Positions 1 to 11,665 are shown, counted from the stretch's first letter. The stretch: DNA of 64,000 nucleotides from Undaria pinnatifida (GCA_012845835.1 JABAKD010000030.1:14541076-14605075), one strand, 5' to 3'. Numbers and translations are program-made. Notes: generated from the sequence alone by a model not told the origin.

Positions 1-20
1 TCCCACTTTTCGGCTTTTTA

Positions 21-147
21 TGCTCGTTGATTTTCATCGATTTTTTCTAACTCACGCTCTCGCGCCTTCCACTAGTCAACGTTTTGCGCAAGAAAAAGTG
101 CCCACGAGAACGAGTATGCCCTCGGGAAGATTCGAGCCTGCATCATT
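21..147 (-). mobile_element. SINE1, partial diverged copy
   Basis: The stretch matches the middle and tRNA-like head of the SINE1 family (compare 751-1050 and 17560-17873). Shared landmarks are the ACTCACGCTCTCGCGC block and a B-box-like segment around position 127 (reverse strand). It is diverged and its A-rich end is outside the window. Assignment rests only on similarity to the other copies here. Confidence 0.55.
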
Positions 148-221
148 GACTTTAGTAGGGACGATATCATCTACTACTACTGACTCCACACGGGACACTA
201 TGTTTAGTATTGCAGCCCATA

Positions 222-318
222 GACTGATTCTACGGTTGTCCACTCACTCCCCAAAACCAGCGATTTTCTGTAACGAGCACGTCTCATGGCTGCTCGACGT
301 GAGGGAGATGCCATGAAA
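222..318 (+). mobile_element. MITE, 5' fragment
   Basis: It starts with GACTGATTCTACGGT, the terminal inverted repeat of the MITE seen complete at 25009-25257 and 38814-39064. It continues through the shared interior (CCAGCGATTTTCT, then CATGGCTGCTCGACG). The long C run of the terminus is shortened and the right half is missing. Confidence 0.6.
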
Positions 319-540
319 GCACTATATATAACTACCTACAAATATCGACTTCCTGAGGGGCCTCCATTATTTTTGTTTCACAATCTAACTTAAAGATATT
401 CTCCTTTCCGGACGGCTGAGCGGGCTTGGATGCCTAAAACAGAGCTCCTCAATGCGTTCCCACCTGAAAAACACCGTGTTTTGCATGTTAAAACCTGGCT
501 TCTCTTTTTTTGCTTCGTTTACGAAGTATCATAACACAGC

Positions 541-650
541 TCAGTAGTGCACCGCAGCGCTAGCCGTGCGGTGCTGCCCTGCCGTGCGGTGTGGTACGGT
601 GCGGTGCTGTGCCGTGCTGTGCCATGCTGCGTGCTGTGCTGGACTTACTA
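541..650. repeat. GTGC-rich low-complexity repeat
   Basis: Irregular reiterations of GTGCGGTGCT, GTGCCGTGCT and similar blocks. A related tract lies at 1064-1190. It gives spurious open frames rich in Ala, Val and Cys. Bases 319-540, before it, show nothing recognisable. Confidence 0.7.
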
Positions 651-750
651 TTTTGTACATGCCAGGTCTTATTCGACGAAGAATCATCCAGTACTACCGA
701 CGTACACCACACCACCAGGTAGGTTTGTACGTACTACATTGCTAAATCAC

Positions 751-1050
751 TTTTTTCCCTTTTCACACACATCTAGTTTCCGGCTTCTGGACAAGCCGTG
801 GTCACAGGTGTCGTCCCTTCTCCCCCCTGCTTCTTGCCTTCAATTTTATCGCGCATAGGGTTCAGCAATCCCACTGCTCGTCGATTTTTCATCGAGTGTT
901 GCTAACTCACGCTCTCGCGCTTTCCGCACGTATATTTATGCACAGAAAAAAGTCCCCACGAAATTATACGAGTATGCACTCGGGGGGATTCGAACTTACG
1001 AAGAAACTGACCTATACCATGCTCAAGGATAACCTGGTACCCACCGGGGC
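751..1050 (-). mobile_element. SINE1, near full length
   Basis: A SINE of about 300 bp on the minus strand. From the high end it reads a tRNA-like head (CGCCCCGGTGG, a degenerate A box, then a B box of the type GTTCGAATCCCC), the family body with GCGAGAGCGTGAG, the CCACGGCTTGTCCAG block, and an A-rich tail seen on the plus strand as the T run at 751. A tRNA-derived SINE would be transcribed by RNA polymerase III and moved by a partner LINE, and none is visible here. Other copies are at 17560-17873, 32638-32838, 49352-49652 and 50179-50356. Confidence 0.7.
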
Positions 1051-1063
1051 GACCGGCTCACAT

Positions 1064-1190
1064 TGCATGCTCCTAGCTCAGCTCAGCTCAGTTATAGCTC
1101 AGCAGCCCGCAGCGCAGCACCGTGCGGTGCCGTGCTCCCGTGCCTTGCCCTGCGGTGCGGTGCTGTGCCGTGCTGCGCTGTGCTTCCTTT
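1064..1190. repeat. CTCAG and GTGC-rich low-complexity tract
   Basis: Repeated AGCTC units pass into GTGCGGTGCC-type units, like the tract at 541-650. It lies immediately beyond the head of SINE1. The same flanking composition at both tracts suggests an older tandem or segmental relation. Confidence 0.65.
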
Positions 1191-1936
1191 TGAACATACA
1201 GTACCACCAGGTATCATGCGAAATACCAGGTACCAGGTACCTGCAGGTACCCGTATTTTCGCGTGTGTAACCGTCTTTTTGCTTTCTTCATTGATTGTCC
1301 TCCCTCTCGATCTCTCCGTCATCAATCGCACTTTTTTTCTTCGTAAATTACTTGCACCCACACAGCCGATCGGAACGTGACATCGCCAACAACCACACAG
1401 CACAGCACAGACAGACAAGGCCATCAACTCTAGGCAAGTACGAGTAGCTCTTGACGTTACCAAATCGGCAGTTGCACCCAATCAGGCACATACATGGGTC
1501 TCTTCTTTCTGCCCCTTTCACATTTTATAGTTGAAATCTTCCTTGCGGGAGCGTAGCGGGCGGTGTCAGTGACGCCGCGGAGCGGAACCCTTGTACCTTC
1601 ATATACATATATATTCTTGTTTGCGAATAACTATCAAATGATGACGTCGGGATCGAAAGAGGCACCATATATATATCACCTCAACTGCTGTATTTGTAAG
1701 ATGTATCTCTGTCTTAGAATTGGCGACCTCAGAGCCCCACAGCGGCACGGTAAAAATCATGGACGTGAAATCGCACATTTGAGACAATAATAAGTTGAAA
1801 AGGAAGCACAAACAGACGTGATACACTGCCGACCCATCGCATACCCTTCTGAGACGACCTCTACGAAACACAGTACCATGTACCTCACGAAGTAAAATCA
1901 CCCTCGCGATCAATAGTGATGACATCGCATATATAT
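1191..1936. other. unassigned spacer with overlapping TACCAGGTA motifs
   Basis: No credible coding. Two overlapping copies of TACCAGGTA lie at 1224-1239. A short segment at about 1633-1668 (GATGACGTCGGG...GGCACC) matches the interior of the MITE at 25009-25257 and is probably a remnant. The rest is unrecognised. Confidence 0.4.
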
Positions 1937-2629
1937 CCCCCCCCCCCCCCTCCAACGCCCCCTCTTTTCCGACCACCTACACGATCGCCTAGACCTAGCA
2001 CCACGCGTATAACAAGCTGCTACATATCTTTGATCTCACAGCCAAAGTGTATTTGAATATTATTTGTGACCTAAACCTCCTAAAAATCCCCCCCCCCCCC
2101 CCCCTCTTGCTCTCCCTTACTCAAACGCCCCACCAAATATCAAAATCCGCCACATTAATAAACACTTCACGCACAGGATATCACCTCATTATCTTTCGAG
2201 AGCCATCCATGCCGCTGTGTTCCCCCCCCCCCCCCCCCCCCCTCCAACGCCCCCTCTTTCCCGACCACCTGCACGATCGCCTAGACCTAGCACCACGCGT
2301 ATAACAAGCTGATACATATCTTTGATCTCACAGCCGAAGTGTATTTGAATATTTTTTATGACCTAAACCTCCTAAAAAATCTCCCCCCCCCCCCCCCCCT
2401 CTTGCTCTCCCTTACTCAAACGCCCCACCAAATATCGAAATCCGCCACATTGATAAACACTTCACGCACAGGATATCACCTCATTATCTTTCGAGAGCCA
2501 TCCATGCCGCTGTGTTCCCCCCCCCCCCCCCCCCCCCCCCCCGCCTCGAACGCCCCCTTCTTCCCCATCACCCGCACCTTCGCCTAGACCTAGCACGACA
2601 CGTATAACAAACCCCTCACCTGAAGCCCT

Positions 2630-2640
<11 letters not shown>
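1937..2640. repeat. poly-C tandem repeat, unit about 292-301 bp
   Basis: Two and a third copies of one unit, with start points at 1951, 2243 and 2544. Each begins after a C run of about 14-26 nt, and a second C run sits mid-unit. The shared core includes GATCGCCTAGACCTAGCAC and TTTGATCTCACAGCC. The last part relates the unit to the repeat at 3075-3330. Units are closely similar apart from C-run length, so amplification looks recent compared with most repeats here. Confidence 0.85.
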
Positions 2641-2667
<27 letters not shown>

Positions 2668-3074
2668 CCCCATCCCCGCCCCCACCCCCCCCCCTCCCCC
2701 CCCCAACCCATCTCAACCCCACCCTCTCTTTACTCACTGATTGTACGACTTACCCCAGGATATACACGATAAACTGATGTATTATTTCCAAAAATGTCAC
2801 ATTTATCCCCTCGAAATAATGTATAGTTTCCAGGCACATATCGAGCTGCCCCCCCCCCCCCCTCCGCCCCAAACCCCCCCCCCCCCCCCCCGCCCCCCCC
2901 GCCCCCAATAATATACTGGTGCCAAAACCGTCAGATTTATCCCCTCGAAAGGATTTATAGATTACATGCACAAATTGCTCTTCCCCCCCCCGCCCCCCCC
3001 CCCCCCGCCCCCCCCCCCCCGCCCCCCTCCAAACCCGCTCGCTTTTGATCAAAACCAGGCCCCCCCTTTCCCTT
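2641..3074. repeat. poly-C-rich array with shorter related units
   Basis: The C run at 2631-2664 is 34 nt. Further C8-C13 runs are broken by single G, T or A. Two interspersed blocks are similar to each other (ATTTATCCCCTCGAAA at about 2801 and 2937) and to the block at 3075. All long C runs are on the plus strand, so the complement can form G-quadruplexes. Confidence 0.8.
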
Positions 3075-3330
3075 TACAGCTGTCAGATTTTGTCCCCCTC
3101 AGAAACGGGTTTTATAGTTTCCGCGCACAGACTGACTAAAATCATCCTGTTGACCCTGATAGCTACACTGTAGCTGTAAGGGGAGTCGCCGACCTATATC
3201 CTTAATGAGGACACACAACTCGTAATGCGCGCGATCGGAGTATCACACACAGCTTGCAAAGATGAGTTTCGACGAAATCTTCGATCTCACAGCTGGAGTG
3301 TATTTTCATTTTTATAATATATTTCAGGAG
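3075..3330 (+). repeat. R10 dispersed repeat
   Basis: Two blocks recur elsewhere. The stretch with ATCATCCTGTTGACCCTG matches 47565-47590. The block with CAGCTTGCAAAGATGAG matches 51395-51412, and in reverse 4957-4975. It probably forms the non-C part of a larger element that also seeded the poly-C array upstream. Confidence 0.6.
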
Positions 3331-3396
3331 ATACGGCCGGTAGCTGGTTTCAAAACGGGCGATTTCGTCAAGGAAAAAAAATGGGCACCGTAGAAC
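3325..3396 (+). mobile_element. MITE, 3' fragment
   Basis: It matches the right end of the MITE at 25009-25257: the block GTTTCAAAAC, the A run, and terminal CACCGTAGAACG. The terminal C/G run is lost. The left portion is absent. Confidence 0.5.
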
Positions 3397-4388
3397 GATT
3401 TAGCGCCATTACCAGGTATTTCCTTAGTAGGATAGCACTACAGTACTATCTAAAATTCACAATGTATTTATAGCACCATATTTTGCATCTGCCATGCCTC
3501 CTGTAAGGTATTCTCCAAGGATAGGTGCCGTGGCGTAGATATGTGTGAATAACTAGCTATTTGGGCGCATAATAGGGGGTGGTTTGATTCATTACTTAGG
3601 GGTACATATTAATTATAATAGAGTGGAATGATGTTGAATTATCTTTCGTGTTCGGGGAAACGGTGTCTTTACGAGGGCCAAGTCCGTCTGGTGCTTGCGA
3701 GCAGAGCAACGAGTCTATCTAGGACTTCAATCTCAATCGGCCAGTCGGTGGTTGATGAAAAAGAACGGGCACCATGGTCAGGGGTATGTCCTGATTATTA
3801 TTTTCGACGTTACAATCAAGTGCGCGCGGTACGACCGACGTTTCTCCATGTATTTGTGGGCTCTTTGTCAAATAACCGGGAAGGATGAGAGCTCTTATTC
3901 TGGCTGCAGAGCCAGAGAGCTACAGCCACGACAATGTCTTGTGCGGCAGTGAGATGATCACGATGGTCACTCTCCACCGTTGTGGCGCAATTTTAGTACT
4001 ACGAAGGACGTCCTGCACTATTAACAACAATAATAGCGCAAATTGCCACCACAACAAACACGTTCGTTATATTCTACCAGGTATGTACGTAGTTGATAGT
4101 CTGGGCTACATCGTTAGGGGAGATATCGTCCTTGGACTTTCGTGGTGTTGATGTTGATCTTACGTTAGCTCGTGGCCATAATCTTGCCCGTGATCACGAA
4201 AAAAATACAAAACAAAGGGTCTAGACTACAGCTATAATATTAGTAAATGTGTGGCAAGTAAGTGTCGAAGGTTGCAGTTAATATGCAGAGGTCGCAGGTA
4301 CAGTCTATCGTTGCATACCAAGTCACATATTCTCGTAAAGTTGTGTGTGTGAGCGCGGTAGCAGTTCCAGACGTGTTGGGTATCGTTT
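3397..4388. other. unassigned spacer
   Basis: About 1 kb with only short open frames. One TACCAGGTA motif lies at 4075-4083. No repeat partner or coding signal was recognised. Confidence 0.4.
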
Positions 4389-4583
4389 CTTGTACTAAAA
4401 GTGGTCGTGGAGTCTCCGTGTTTCCAGGTGACAGAGAGTCGGATAAACCCTTTTCTCGCCGACAAGTAGTCACATCGTATCTGCAATAGATCTTGTACTA
4501 AAAGTAGTCGTGGAGTCTCCGGATATTCAGGAGACACAGAGAGAGTCGGACAAATCCTTTTCCCGCCGACAAGTAGTCACTGA
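4389..4583. repeat. tandem duplication, about 103-bp unit
   Basis: CTTGTACTAAAAGT begins both copies, at 4389 and 4492. Both end with GCCGACAAGTAGTCAC (to about 4475 and 4579). The copies differ by scattered substitutions and a small insertion near GAGAGTCGG. Confidence 0.85.
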
Positions 4584-5079
4584 CATGCTGACTCTCATCT
4601 TCCTGTGAAAGCACCGCTCGTTGCCTCAAGGTATTTCTTCTATCCGTTGCCCTTGCTTTTGGTTCGTCGTGGGACGTTGCCCTAACCTGGTGGGTACTAC
4701 ACGCCACAAAAAGCCAGAAGAGATAAGTTGTTGAAGCCGTAAGTCGAACCTACGATAATCCAACCCCTCATTTGGCGGCAGGACTGTCCCAATCCCTCGA
4801 ACAGCGACAACTAAAGAAAGAAAAACGCGGTGTCCGGTGTCTTGGGCGGCAGTGACTTGACCATGTCGCAAAAAATACAAACACGCTCAGTCGGGGTATT
4901 GTATAACTAATTTTCAAGGACGTCAGCCGTGAGTTTGACGAATTTCAGGTCAATACTCATCTTTGCAAGCTGCGTTGTTGGTACTCGGGTGTTGTACAGG
5001 ATGACAGCCAGTTTCAGTACCTAAATATATAGTCTAGTCAATAGACTAGTCTATATATATGACGATTCTTTTTTTTTTT
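4584..5079. other. unassigned spacer with a reverse R10 fragment
   Basis: A short inverted piece of R10 (CTCATCTTTGCAAGCTG) lies at about 4958. Around 5030-5060 the run TATAGTCTAGTCAATAGACTAG contains a small palindrome that could fold. No gene is seen. Confidence 0.4.
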
Positions 5080-5340
5080 CATTCGGTCAGGATTTTTTTT
5101 CGTCTCGGTCTCAGTATGGGATGCTCGGAACTGGAATGTCTCGGTTAAATAGCTTCGTTCGAGCGCCGTCTTCTGGGGGCGGCTCCAACGCCCCTCGCCC
5201 TGCCTTATCTGTTCGGCACCTCGACGTGAACGCGGATGGATACTGAGCGAGACAAGCCAGAAAGCGCGCAAAAAAATGTATTTTGAACGGTCCTCTCCAG
5301 TTATTGTTCGGATCTTGATGTACATGTGTATGGAGAGGTT
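5080..5340 (+). repeat. R3 dispersed repeat
   Basis: First of about eight copies of a 230-260 bp family (20293-20560, 32876-33130, 36605-36870, 40996-41235, 44500-44770 and, inverted, 50385-51110). Landmarks are TTTCGTCTCGG, GGAATTTCTCGGT, a TTCG-rich segment, GCGGCTCCAACGCCCC and GCGAGACAAGC. The start contains an A-box-like GGCCTCAGTATGGG, and GTTCGAGCGCC about 45 bp later resembles a B box, so a tRNA-derived origin is possible but not secure. Confidence 0.7.
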
Positions 5341-5710
5341 GATAACTTAAAACTTGATGGCAAGACATTATTTCCAAATTGGCGTCATATTTTGTCCCAA
5401 ACAAATAGTCTAGTCTAGTATAATATTTACAAAAAAACTCCCCATGGTACCGCGGTAGGTATGATATCATAGTTGTAGTGCATTTCATTATTGAATTTTG
5501 GTAGGTACGTACGTACATGGATAGACGTGGCAAGTACACACGAATGACTAAAACGAGGAGGTAGTGATTGCGATCACTGCGTCAGAAAAAGCCGCACAGC
5601 AGCACTACGAGTGGCTGCGTCCCCGGTCTCGAGGGTGTGGTAGTTCGGGCACATCGACATAGTTTGTACTCGTGCAAGTAATATAGATACGAGTAAGAGC
5701 ACACACACTG
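5341..5710 (+). repeat. R8 repeat, partial
   Basis: Downstream partner of R3, in the same order as at 33130-33965 and 41235-42040. Shared blocks include AAATTGGCGTCATATTTTG, AACGAGGAGGTAGTG, GAGTGGCTGCGTCCC and a CACACACTGATGC end. It is truncated before the SINE2 that follows in the longer copies. Confidence 0.7.
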
Positions 5711-6329
5711 ATGCGCTCTATTACACAACTGATTTAGTGGTACTCCGAGTGGGGGATGCGTGGTTGGTCGGTGTTGCGAAGCGTGCTCCTCATGGGTTCC
5801 GGTGCCCTTGTTTGGTCTCTTCTCATGGCTCCATGGATAGACTCAAAAGCTTGTACATTATTTCCTCTACATTTGAACACTAAAAGACAGACATAACAGG
5901 GCTGCAGGGTAGCGCAGGATAGAGCAGGTGGTGAGATGTGGGGCGTCCTGCTTGTCTCGTCATCGTCACCTACATTATCGCCCATCTATGATGGCCTTGA
6001 CGTGAATGTGACATCTAATGTCACGTGGTTTCACCTCAAACCATGACATGGTTTCACGTCGGATCTATAAACTATCCTTGTACGGAGGGCACTCCATTAC
6101 ATTAGGCCACCCTGAATAGTCGTAGATGCAGATCACCTGCCAATCAAAGGATGTCAATAAAACATCCAGAATTGGAAAGGGGATCGAAGATGCGGCTATT
6201 GGAAACAAACGAAAATGAGGCCCCACACCTCGTAATTATGAGGCTTAAATGCCTCATTGCAAGATATACAAACCCTACGATGCAGCTCAACCGTGAGAGC
6301 TCGAGAAATGGTATGTACCTACGGTATAC
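5711..6329. other. unassigned spacer
   Basis: No repeat partner or coding signal recognised. Around 6000-6055 there are overlapping inverted words based on GACATGG, CCATGTC and TTTCAC. They could form a small hairpin. Confidence 0.35.
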
Positions 6330-6545
6330 CAGAAGCAATCGGCCTACGAAAACACGAAGGGCGCGGCCACTGAGCGCAAGAATGCGAAGGGAGCCAAAGA
6401 GGAAGGTATAGACGCGGAAACCAAGTCATAAGAGAAGAAGGTAACACGTGTCACGCTGTGAAGGCCAGACGAGTTTACAGCCTAAAGCGTAGTGCCGAAG
6501 GGGCGGGTGGTCGGTCCATTTGCCGGAAGATAAGAGAGAAATCAA

Positions 6546-6800
6546 GAAACACTGCCTAAAAGAACGTCAGAGTCCGCTACGTTGGACATGGACAGCTGAC
6601 GTGGGGCCATCGGTTGGACGGTGAAAGAGAAACAACCAAGACGCAAAGAAGTACGCAGTTGTCGGGCCATTGGTCGAAAGGCAGAAGAGGAGGAGCCTGA
6701 AACGAGAGAAAACAAAGAACACACTGCCTAAAATATTGTCAGGGTCCGCATGGTTGAACCTGGAAGGCTGACGCGGGGCCATTGGTCGGAAGGCAAAAAT
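6546..6800. repeat. degenerate tandem repeat, about 170-bp spacing
   Basis: The motif order CACTGCCTAAAA, GTCAGRGTCCGC, GCTGACG, GGGGCCAT, CGGTTGGACGG (or GGTCGGAAGG) occurs at 6546-6630 and 6719-6800. Weaker forms continue to about 7030. Confidence 0.65.
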
Positions 6801-7559
6801 ATAAAGAACCAGTACGCTGAGGTGTAACGGAAGCACAGGGGCCGTAATGTGGGACCTAGGAGGCTAGCATAAGGCCCTTGGTTAAACTGTAGAATAACGG
6901 GAAACTAAGGCAACCGAAACAAGTCGCGAAAACGCAGAGAAAAACAACACCTAAACAGACGCACAGACAACACCAAAATGGTGGTACTGGAGGCGTGTGT
7001 GATACGCCGGAAAGCTGAACCGGGGGGCAACAGTGGAGTACCCTTAGAAGCTATCTGGGTACAGTACCAGCGAAACGGGAAGAAATAAGTGGTGAGGTCA
7101 CCTAGCCAAGCACTACTCAAAACAAGGACGAACCCGAAACGTAGACACAGAAAGACGGAAGGTACTATCGGAAGCCGGAAAGAGAGTCGACATGTGACAC
7201 CTTGAGAGGCTAACTAATAACGGAAACGATGCCAGCAAACGTAGCGAGGGTATTCAATCATAACAAAGCAAGCCAAAAATGCGGTCAACAAGAAGATACC
7301 CGTTCAGCTCGAAGCAGCGATGGAAGTGTCTAGCTCCAGAAAATTGTAGGGAACAGATAAGACAGTACGAAAAAGCCACAGCGAGTACGAAAAAGCCACA
7401 GCTAGGTACACTATACATCGGGAACACGGGGTCGCTACCGTGGAGCAACCCTAAAAATATAACCGAGAAAAATGCAAGGAAAAACACGAAGTAGGCAAAT
7501 CGTGTCATAGCAACGTACTGCAGCCTGGCAAAAAAACGGAGGGTTCATAGCAAGGGACC

Positions 7560-8200
7560 TTGAAAGGCTGCTTAAACGAGCACGTAGCGAAGGCATTCCT
7601 CCGAAAAAAAAATTGCCGAAAACATCACATGAAAGGGGGTCGACAGGAAATGACCTACATGGGCTGCGAAGCCAAACTGGGGTCAAAAGACCGATGCGAC
7701 AAGTACGCCAACAAGCCAAGAGAAAACGGGGGCTAAGAGGAGACGGCCTGTGGACTGTATAGTCAGGACGGGCTGTAAAGCCATAACTAAGGCCGGTGTA
7801 GTTAAACCCTATGGGCAGGTATGCCGAAAAGAAACAAGACGAAGTGGTCGAGAGAAACAATACCTGTTAGCTGCAAAGCCAGGACGGGGGTCAGTGTCGT
7901 TGGACCGTAGGGGCCGGGGTGCCGAGAAGAAAGGTAAGAAAGAGTGGTCCAAGGGAATAGATCCGCTGGCTACAAAGCTAGAACGGAGCCCGACAGCAAG
8001 GGGCTGTTGGGGGCAGGTACGACCAAACGAGGAGGAAGAGGCCAAAGTAAACCCACAGATGGGCTGGAGAGTCAGCACGGGGCCGCTAACGTGGGGCCAA
8101 AGGAGGGCTCTCAACGTGAAGCCAGTGGTCGACAATGTGGGACCAAAGACGGTAACAATAGCTGGAATGCCGCAATACTAAGTGGCTCGGGCTACAGTGC
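7560..8200. repeat. degenerate tandem repeat, about 100-bp period
   Basis: The core GGCTGCAAAGCCAG, with variants, recurs at about 7663, 7770, 7868 and 7966. Weaker forms occur near 7562, 8060 and 8165. Spacing of 98-107 bp is steady although identity is low. Confidence 0.6.
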
Positions 8201-9559
8201 AGTGAAGTTAGTTGTGGAAAGAAGTACGCCAAGAAGCAAGGAAGGCATCACAACAAAAGGGACGTACGCCAAGGGACAAGGAAAACCCAACAACAATTTT
8301 AAGGGAGGTCATGCCTCGGAAAAAACGAAGAGAGATAACGTGGGAAGCATCCATTTTGTCACCGAGCGCGTAGGGCGCGGTAGAAACGAGACTATGGGAA
8401 ACCTCGACATGGTTTGGAAATGCCATGGTTCGTCGGTGTGCACGAAACGTGGGCAGGCTAAATCGGCGGTAGAAGGCGGAAGCAAAACCACCAGGGCGAA
8501 CACCCGTCGTACTGTAGAATAGTAGAACAACTTGGGCTCAAGTTCAAGATCAAGGCGACCATGAAGATCACCGAAAAACGAACAAATGTCATACTTTGAA
8601 TGCGGCAAAGAAGACAGAAGACCCACTACTACGTCAAAATGTTGTTGGAGCCTCAACGATAGTCAGACTTTAAGGGGGTACTTTGGGGAGCCACGAGGCG
8701 ATAACACTGACTATACCGATACCTACCAGGTAGAATTGTACTGAGACCGTAGGGTCCAAAGCTAATACGCGCACTAGGCGTTCACGAACATTTTTTTCCG
8801 ACAACGAAGGGGAGGAGGCTACTACGGTCGATAGCTGTGCACAGCTATAGCCACAAAAAAACAAGTCTTAAGAGCGTGTCCAGGAATAACAGGAAATCAA
8901 ACAATACCCGCGTTGCATGGACTCGAAAGCGGAAGGTAAAGGTTTCGAAAATGCACGAACGCTAGGGGCGGGAGGAAATACGATCCGAAAATGCACACAC
9001 TGCAAAGAGGAGGGGGTGTAAGTTCCCATCCGGCGCATAGCGCAGGGGGAAGGAAAAGCAAAAGATAGAAAAAACAAAACTAATACATTTTTTTCTAACT
9101 TATACCGTGAAAAAGGCGAAAACGGGGTCTTAACAGAACGGAAGACCCAGAAATTCCGCGAAAGAACACGCACATGGTGCGGACGATATCTCGGCTGAGA
9201 AGGAATCAGACGAAACTGTTACGATGTCGCGGGGTGATACCATAAGCCGGACAGAGGGAGGCGGCAAATGATGTACAACTCCAAAATGCTAGCGGGGAGC
9301 ACGCACAGCGTGCGAGCGAAGTTCAGACTACTGAGGATCAAGCGAAACTACCATGGTTTCGGGGGTTGAATACTATAAAGAAGCCTAGAGGGGGGTCAAA
9401 AGGTTGATGTCGTGAAACTCTGAAAATGTGGCCTACTATAGAGCCATTCCTATTGGACGCTAAGCGATAAAAATGGGGGAAAACATATGCTAAAGCACTT
9501 GGATGCCCAACCGAGAAGAGGGGATTTGTGCAGGGCGATATGACGCAAACAAGATGGAC

Positions 9560-9935
9560 AACACGCCTCAACAAGCACCCACGGCGTGCGTAGTAGTGCG
9601 GAAAACAGAGGACGGGCCAGAGCACATATACCAGAGTTGTAAGAGAGAAAAGTAGGACGCCTCAATAAGCACCTATGACGCACGTAGTGCAAAAAGCTGA
9701 GGAAGGGCTAAGACGTATATGCCATACATAGCGGTAAGAAAAAATATGACGCCTCAATAAGCAGCTATGACATATGCAGTGCAACAAAAAAGGAGCCAAG
9801 ACGTAAACCACAGCGGGTTTGAAGACATGTACGGAGACGCCCAAATATGAACGTATTTCCTACGGAGTGCAGAAAGCAGGGGAAAGGCCAACGACAAGAA
9901 AATAAACCACAGCGGTTTCGCGGGCTGCGAAACAA
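9560..9935. repeat. degenerate tandem repeat, about 90-97 bp period
   Basis: Units start near 9560, 9657, 9749 and 9838 with ACGCCTCAATAAGCA or variants. They carry a mid-unit GTAGTGCAAAAAG word. The 9657 and 9749 units are the most alike. Confidence 0.7.
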
Positions 9936-10109
9936 GAGTACGCTAGACCGACGGGAGGAAACGAAGACACGGCAGGTTTGCGGCCAAGTTACGTAAATGG
10001 GGCAGGCTAAACCGGCAGGAACACGACGACGGAACTATCACAATTTTTTGGCCTGGTTACGAAAATGGAGCGAGCTAAATCAGTGACTGGAAGGCCAGGG
10101 GAGCACCAC

Positions 10110-10245
10110 GGCACAAACACGCAAACATACGTACTGGTCAAAAGTGGGACAACTCAAAAAGCCAGGGTAGCACACCGACACGAGCACGCAAACATACGTG
10201 CTGGTCAAAAGTGGGACAACCCGAAAAGTCAAGACAAAGAAGAGG
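10110..10245. repeat. 67-bp tandem duplication
   Basis: CACGCAAACATACGTRCTGG starts both copies (10118 and 10185), followed by TCAAAAGTGGGACAAC. The copies are nearly identical, so this duplication is much younger than its surroundings. Confidence 0.85.
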
Positions 10246-11319
10246 TACCTTGAAACTAACTGAACAACAAAATCGAACCCAAAAGAGAAAATCAAGAAGC
10301 CAATGCGCACAAAACAAATCCCATGCAGAAACTCAAGAAGGAACTCGAGAAGCATGGTTAGGGGGAAGGACAACAAGACAAAAGGATACGTGCGACTCAA
10401 CGCGATAATACCCTGGCTGCAGATATTCCTGTCGCGTGGCGTTGTAGACACGCCGATACGTGGGGGGTACTCCGCGAAGATGTGCTGTAGACACGCCGTA
10501 GGATGATCCAGGAACCAGATGGTGTAGGGCCTGAAGAAAAATCCGATGAAACGCAGGTGGTCATACTAAGGTGTGCTGCAGCGCTCCGATCGCGAGACGG
10601 TGACGTCGTAATGTTCACGGAAAATGTGGTAGAAGCGCTGGGGAAGAATGATGATCCAGTAAAACGCGTTGAAGAGCTCCGAGCACAAACCAGTTAGGGC
10701 GGGGTGTTCGTGGACGATACGGTGGGAGCTCTGTGACGGAAGAAGACGAGGCTGTCGTAGCTCAACATGGTTGGTTGAAGAAGGTGTCGGATTGCGTACG
10801 CAGCGGTGAAATCTGCGTGTTCCTCAGCGTACATGTAGACGCAAGCGTTGAAGCTGTAGTAGTTCTTTGAAGTGGGCCTGTGGAGATGCCTGCAGTCCTC
10901 GCGGTGGTGGAGTTAGCTTTGTACGCGGCGAGGATGACCGCGTGGTTGCTGGAATAGGGGGTAGGGAAGGCTCGAAGTAGTCAACGATGGTGGTGACGCC
11001 GGGGGCGGTTAGTAGCGGATCGAAGGAGTGGACCAACCAGCGCGGTGGTTGCAGGAGTCGGCGAAATATGTCCCAGCTGGTCGGCGCTGACGGTGCGATG
11101 ACGCCGGAGTTGGTGGTAGTGGCCAGAAAGAGAGCGCCTCGTCGCTGGTAGCGGTTTGAAGCGGCAGGCCCATCGATGCATGGCTGCAGAAGTCGGTAAA
11201 GTAATTCTCGGGTGGTCGGAGAAGATGGTGGCGACGACGCCGGGGCCGGTGGTAGTAGCCAGAAAGAAGGTTGCCTTGTCGTTGGTAGTGGCTTGAAGGG
11301 GAAATATATCGAATTAACT

Positions 11320-11665
11320 AGTCGCGGAAGACGGAGGTGGAGCTCAGGTGAAAGGTGGAGCTCTGACGAAGGTGGAGCTCTGGTCGCGGAGCTCAGGTGA
11401 CGACGGGTGACGACGAATATCCGTGCAGGAGGAGTTCTGGTCGCGAAGCGCAGGTGACGACGAAACTCTGCCGAAGATGGAGCTCTGAAAAAGGTGGGAC
11501 TCTGGTCGTGAAGCTCGGGTGACGACGAAGCTCTGGTGAAAGGTGGAACTTCGGTGAAGGTGGAGATCTGGTCGCGAAACTCAGGTGACGACGAAGCTCT
11601 GGTGAAGATGGAGCTCTGGTCGCGAAGCTCAGGTGACCACGAAGCTCTGATCGCAGTGTTTGCGC
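11320..11665. repeat. GGTGGAGCTCTGGTCGCGAAG minisatellite
   Basis: Imperfect reiteration of GGTGGAGCTCTGGTCGCGAA and CTCAGGTGACGACGAAGCTC blocks. Unit length varies from about 20 to 70 bp because sub-blocks are repeated unevenly. Confidence 0.8.

Larger units (their letters stand above)
6330..10420. repeat. A-over-T skewed block of degenerate tandem repeats
   Basis: About 4.1 kb with far more A than T on the plus strand; rows counted by eye at 7081 and 8461 have 20-25 A and 7 T per 60 bases. No SINE, R-family repeat or long C run interrupts it. It contains successive decayed tandem repeats listed separately. Open frames on both strands follow the base bias and show no recognisable domain. 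Confidence 0.65.

Noticed and set aside
541-1190. GTGC-rich tracts as coding Cys/Ala-rich protein
   Set aside because: Simple repeats give open frames in several phases; no start context or partner exon is visible.
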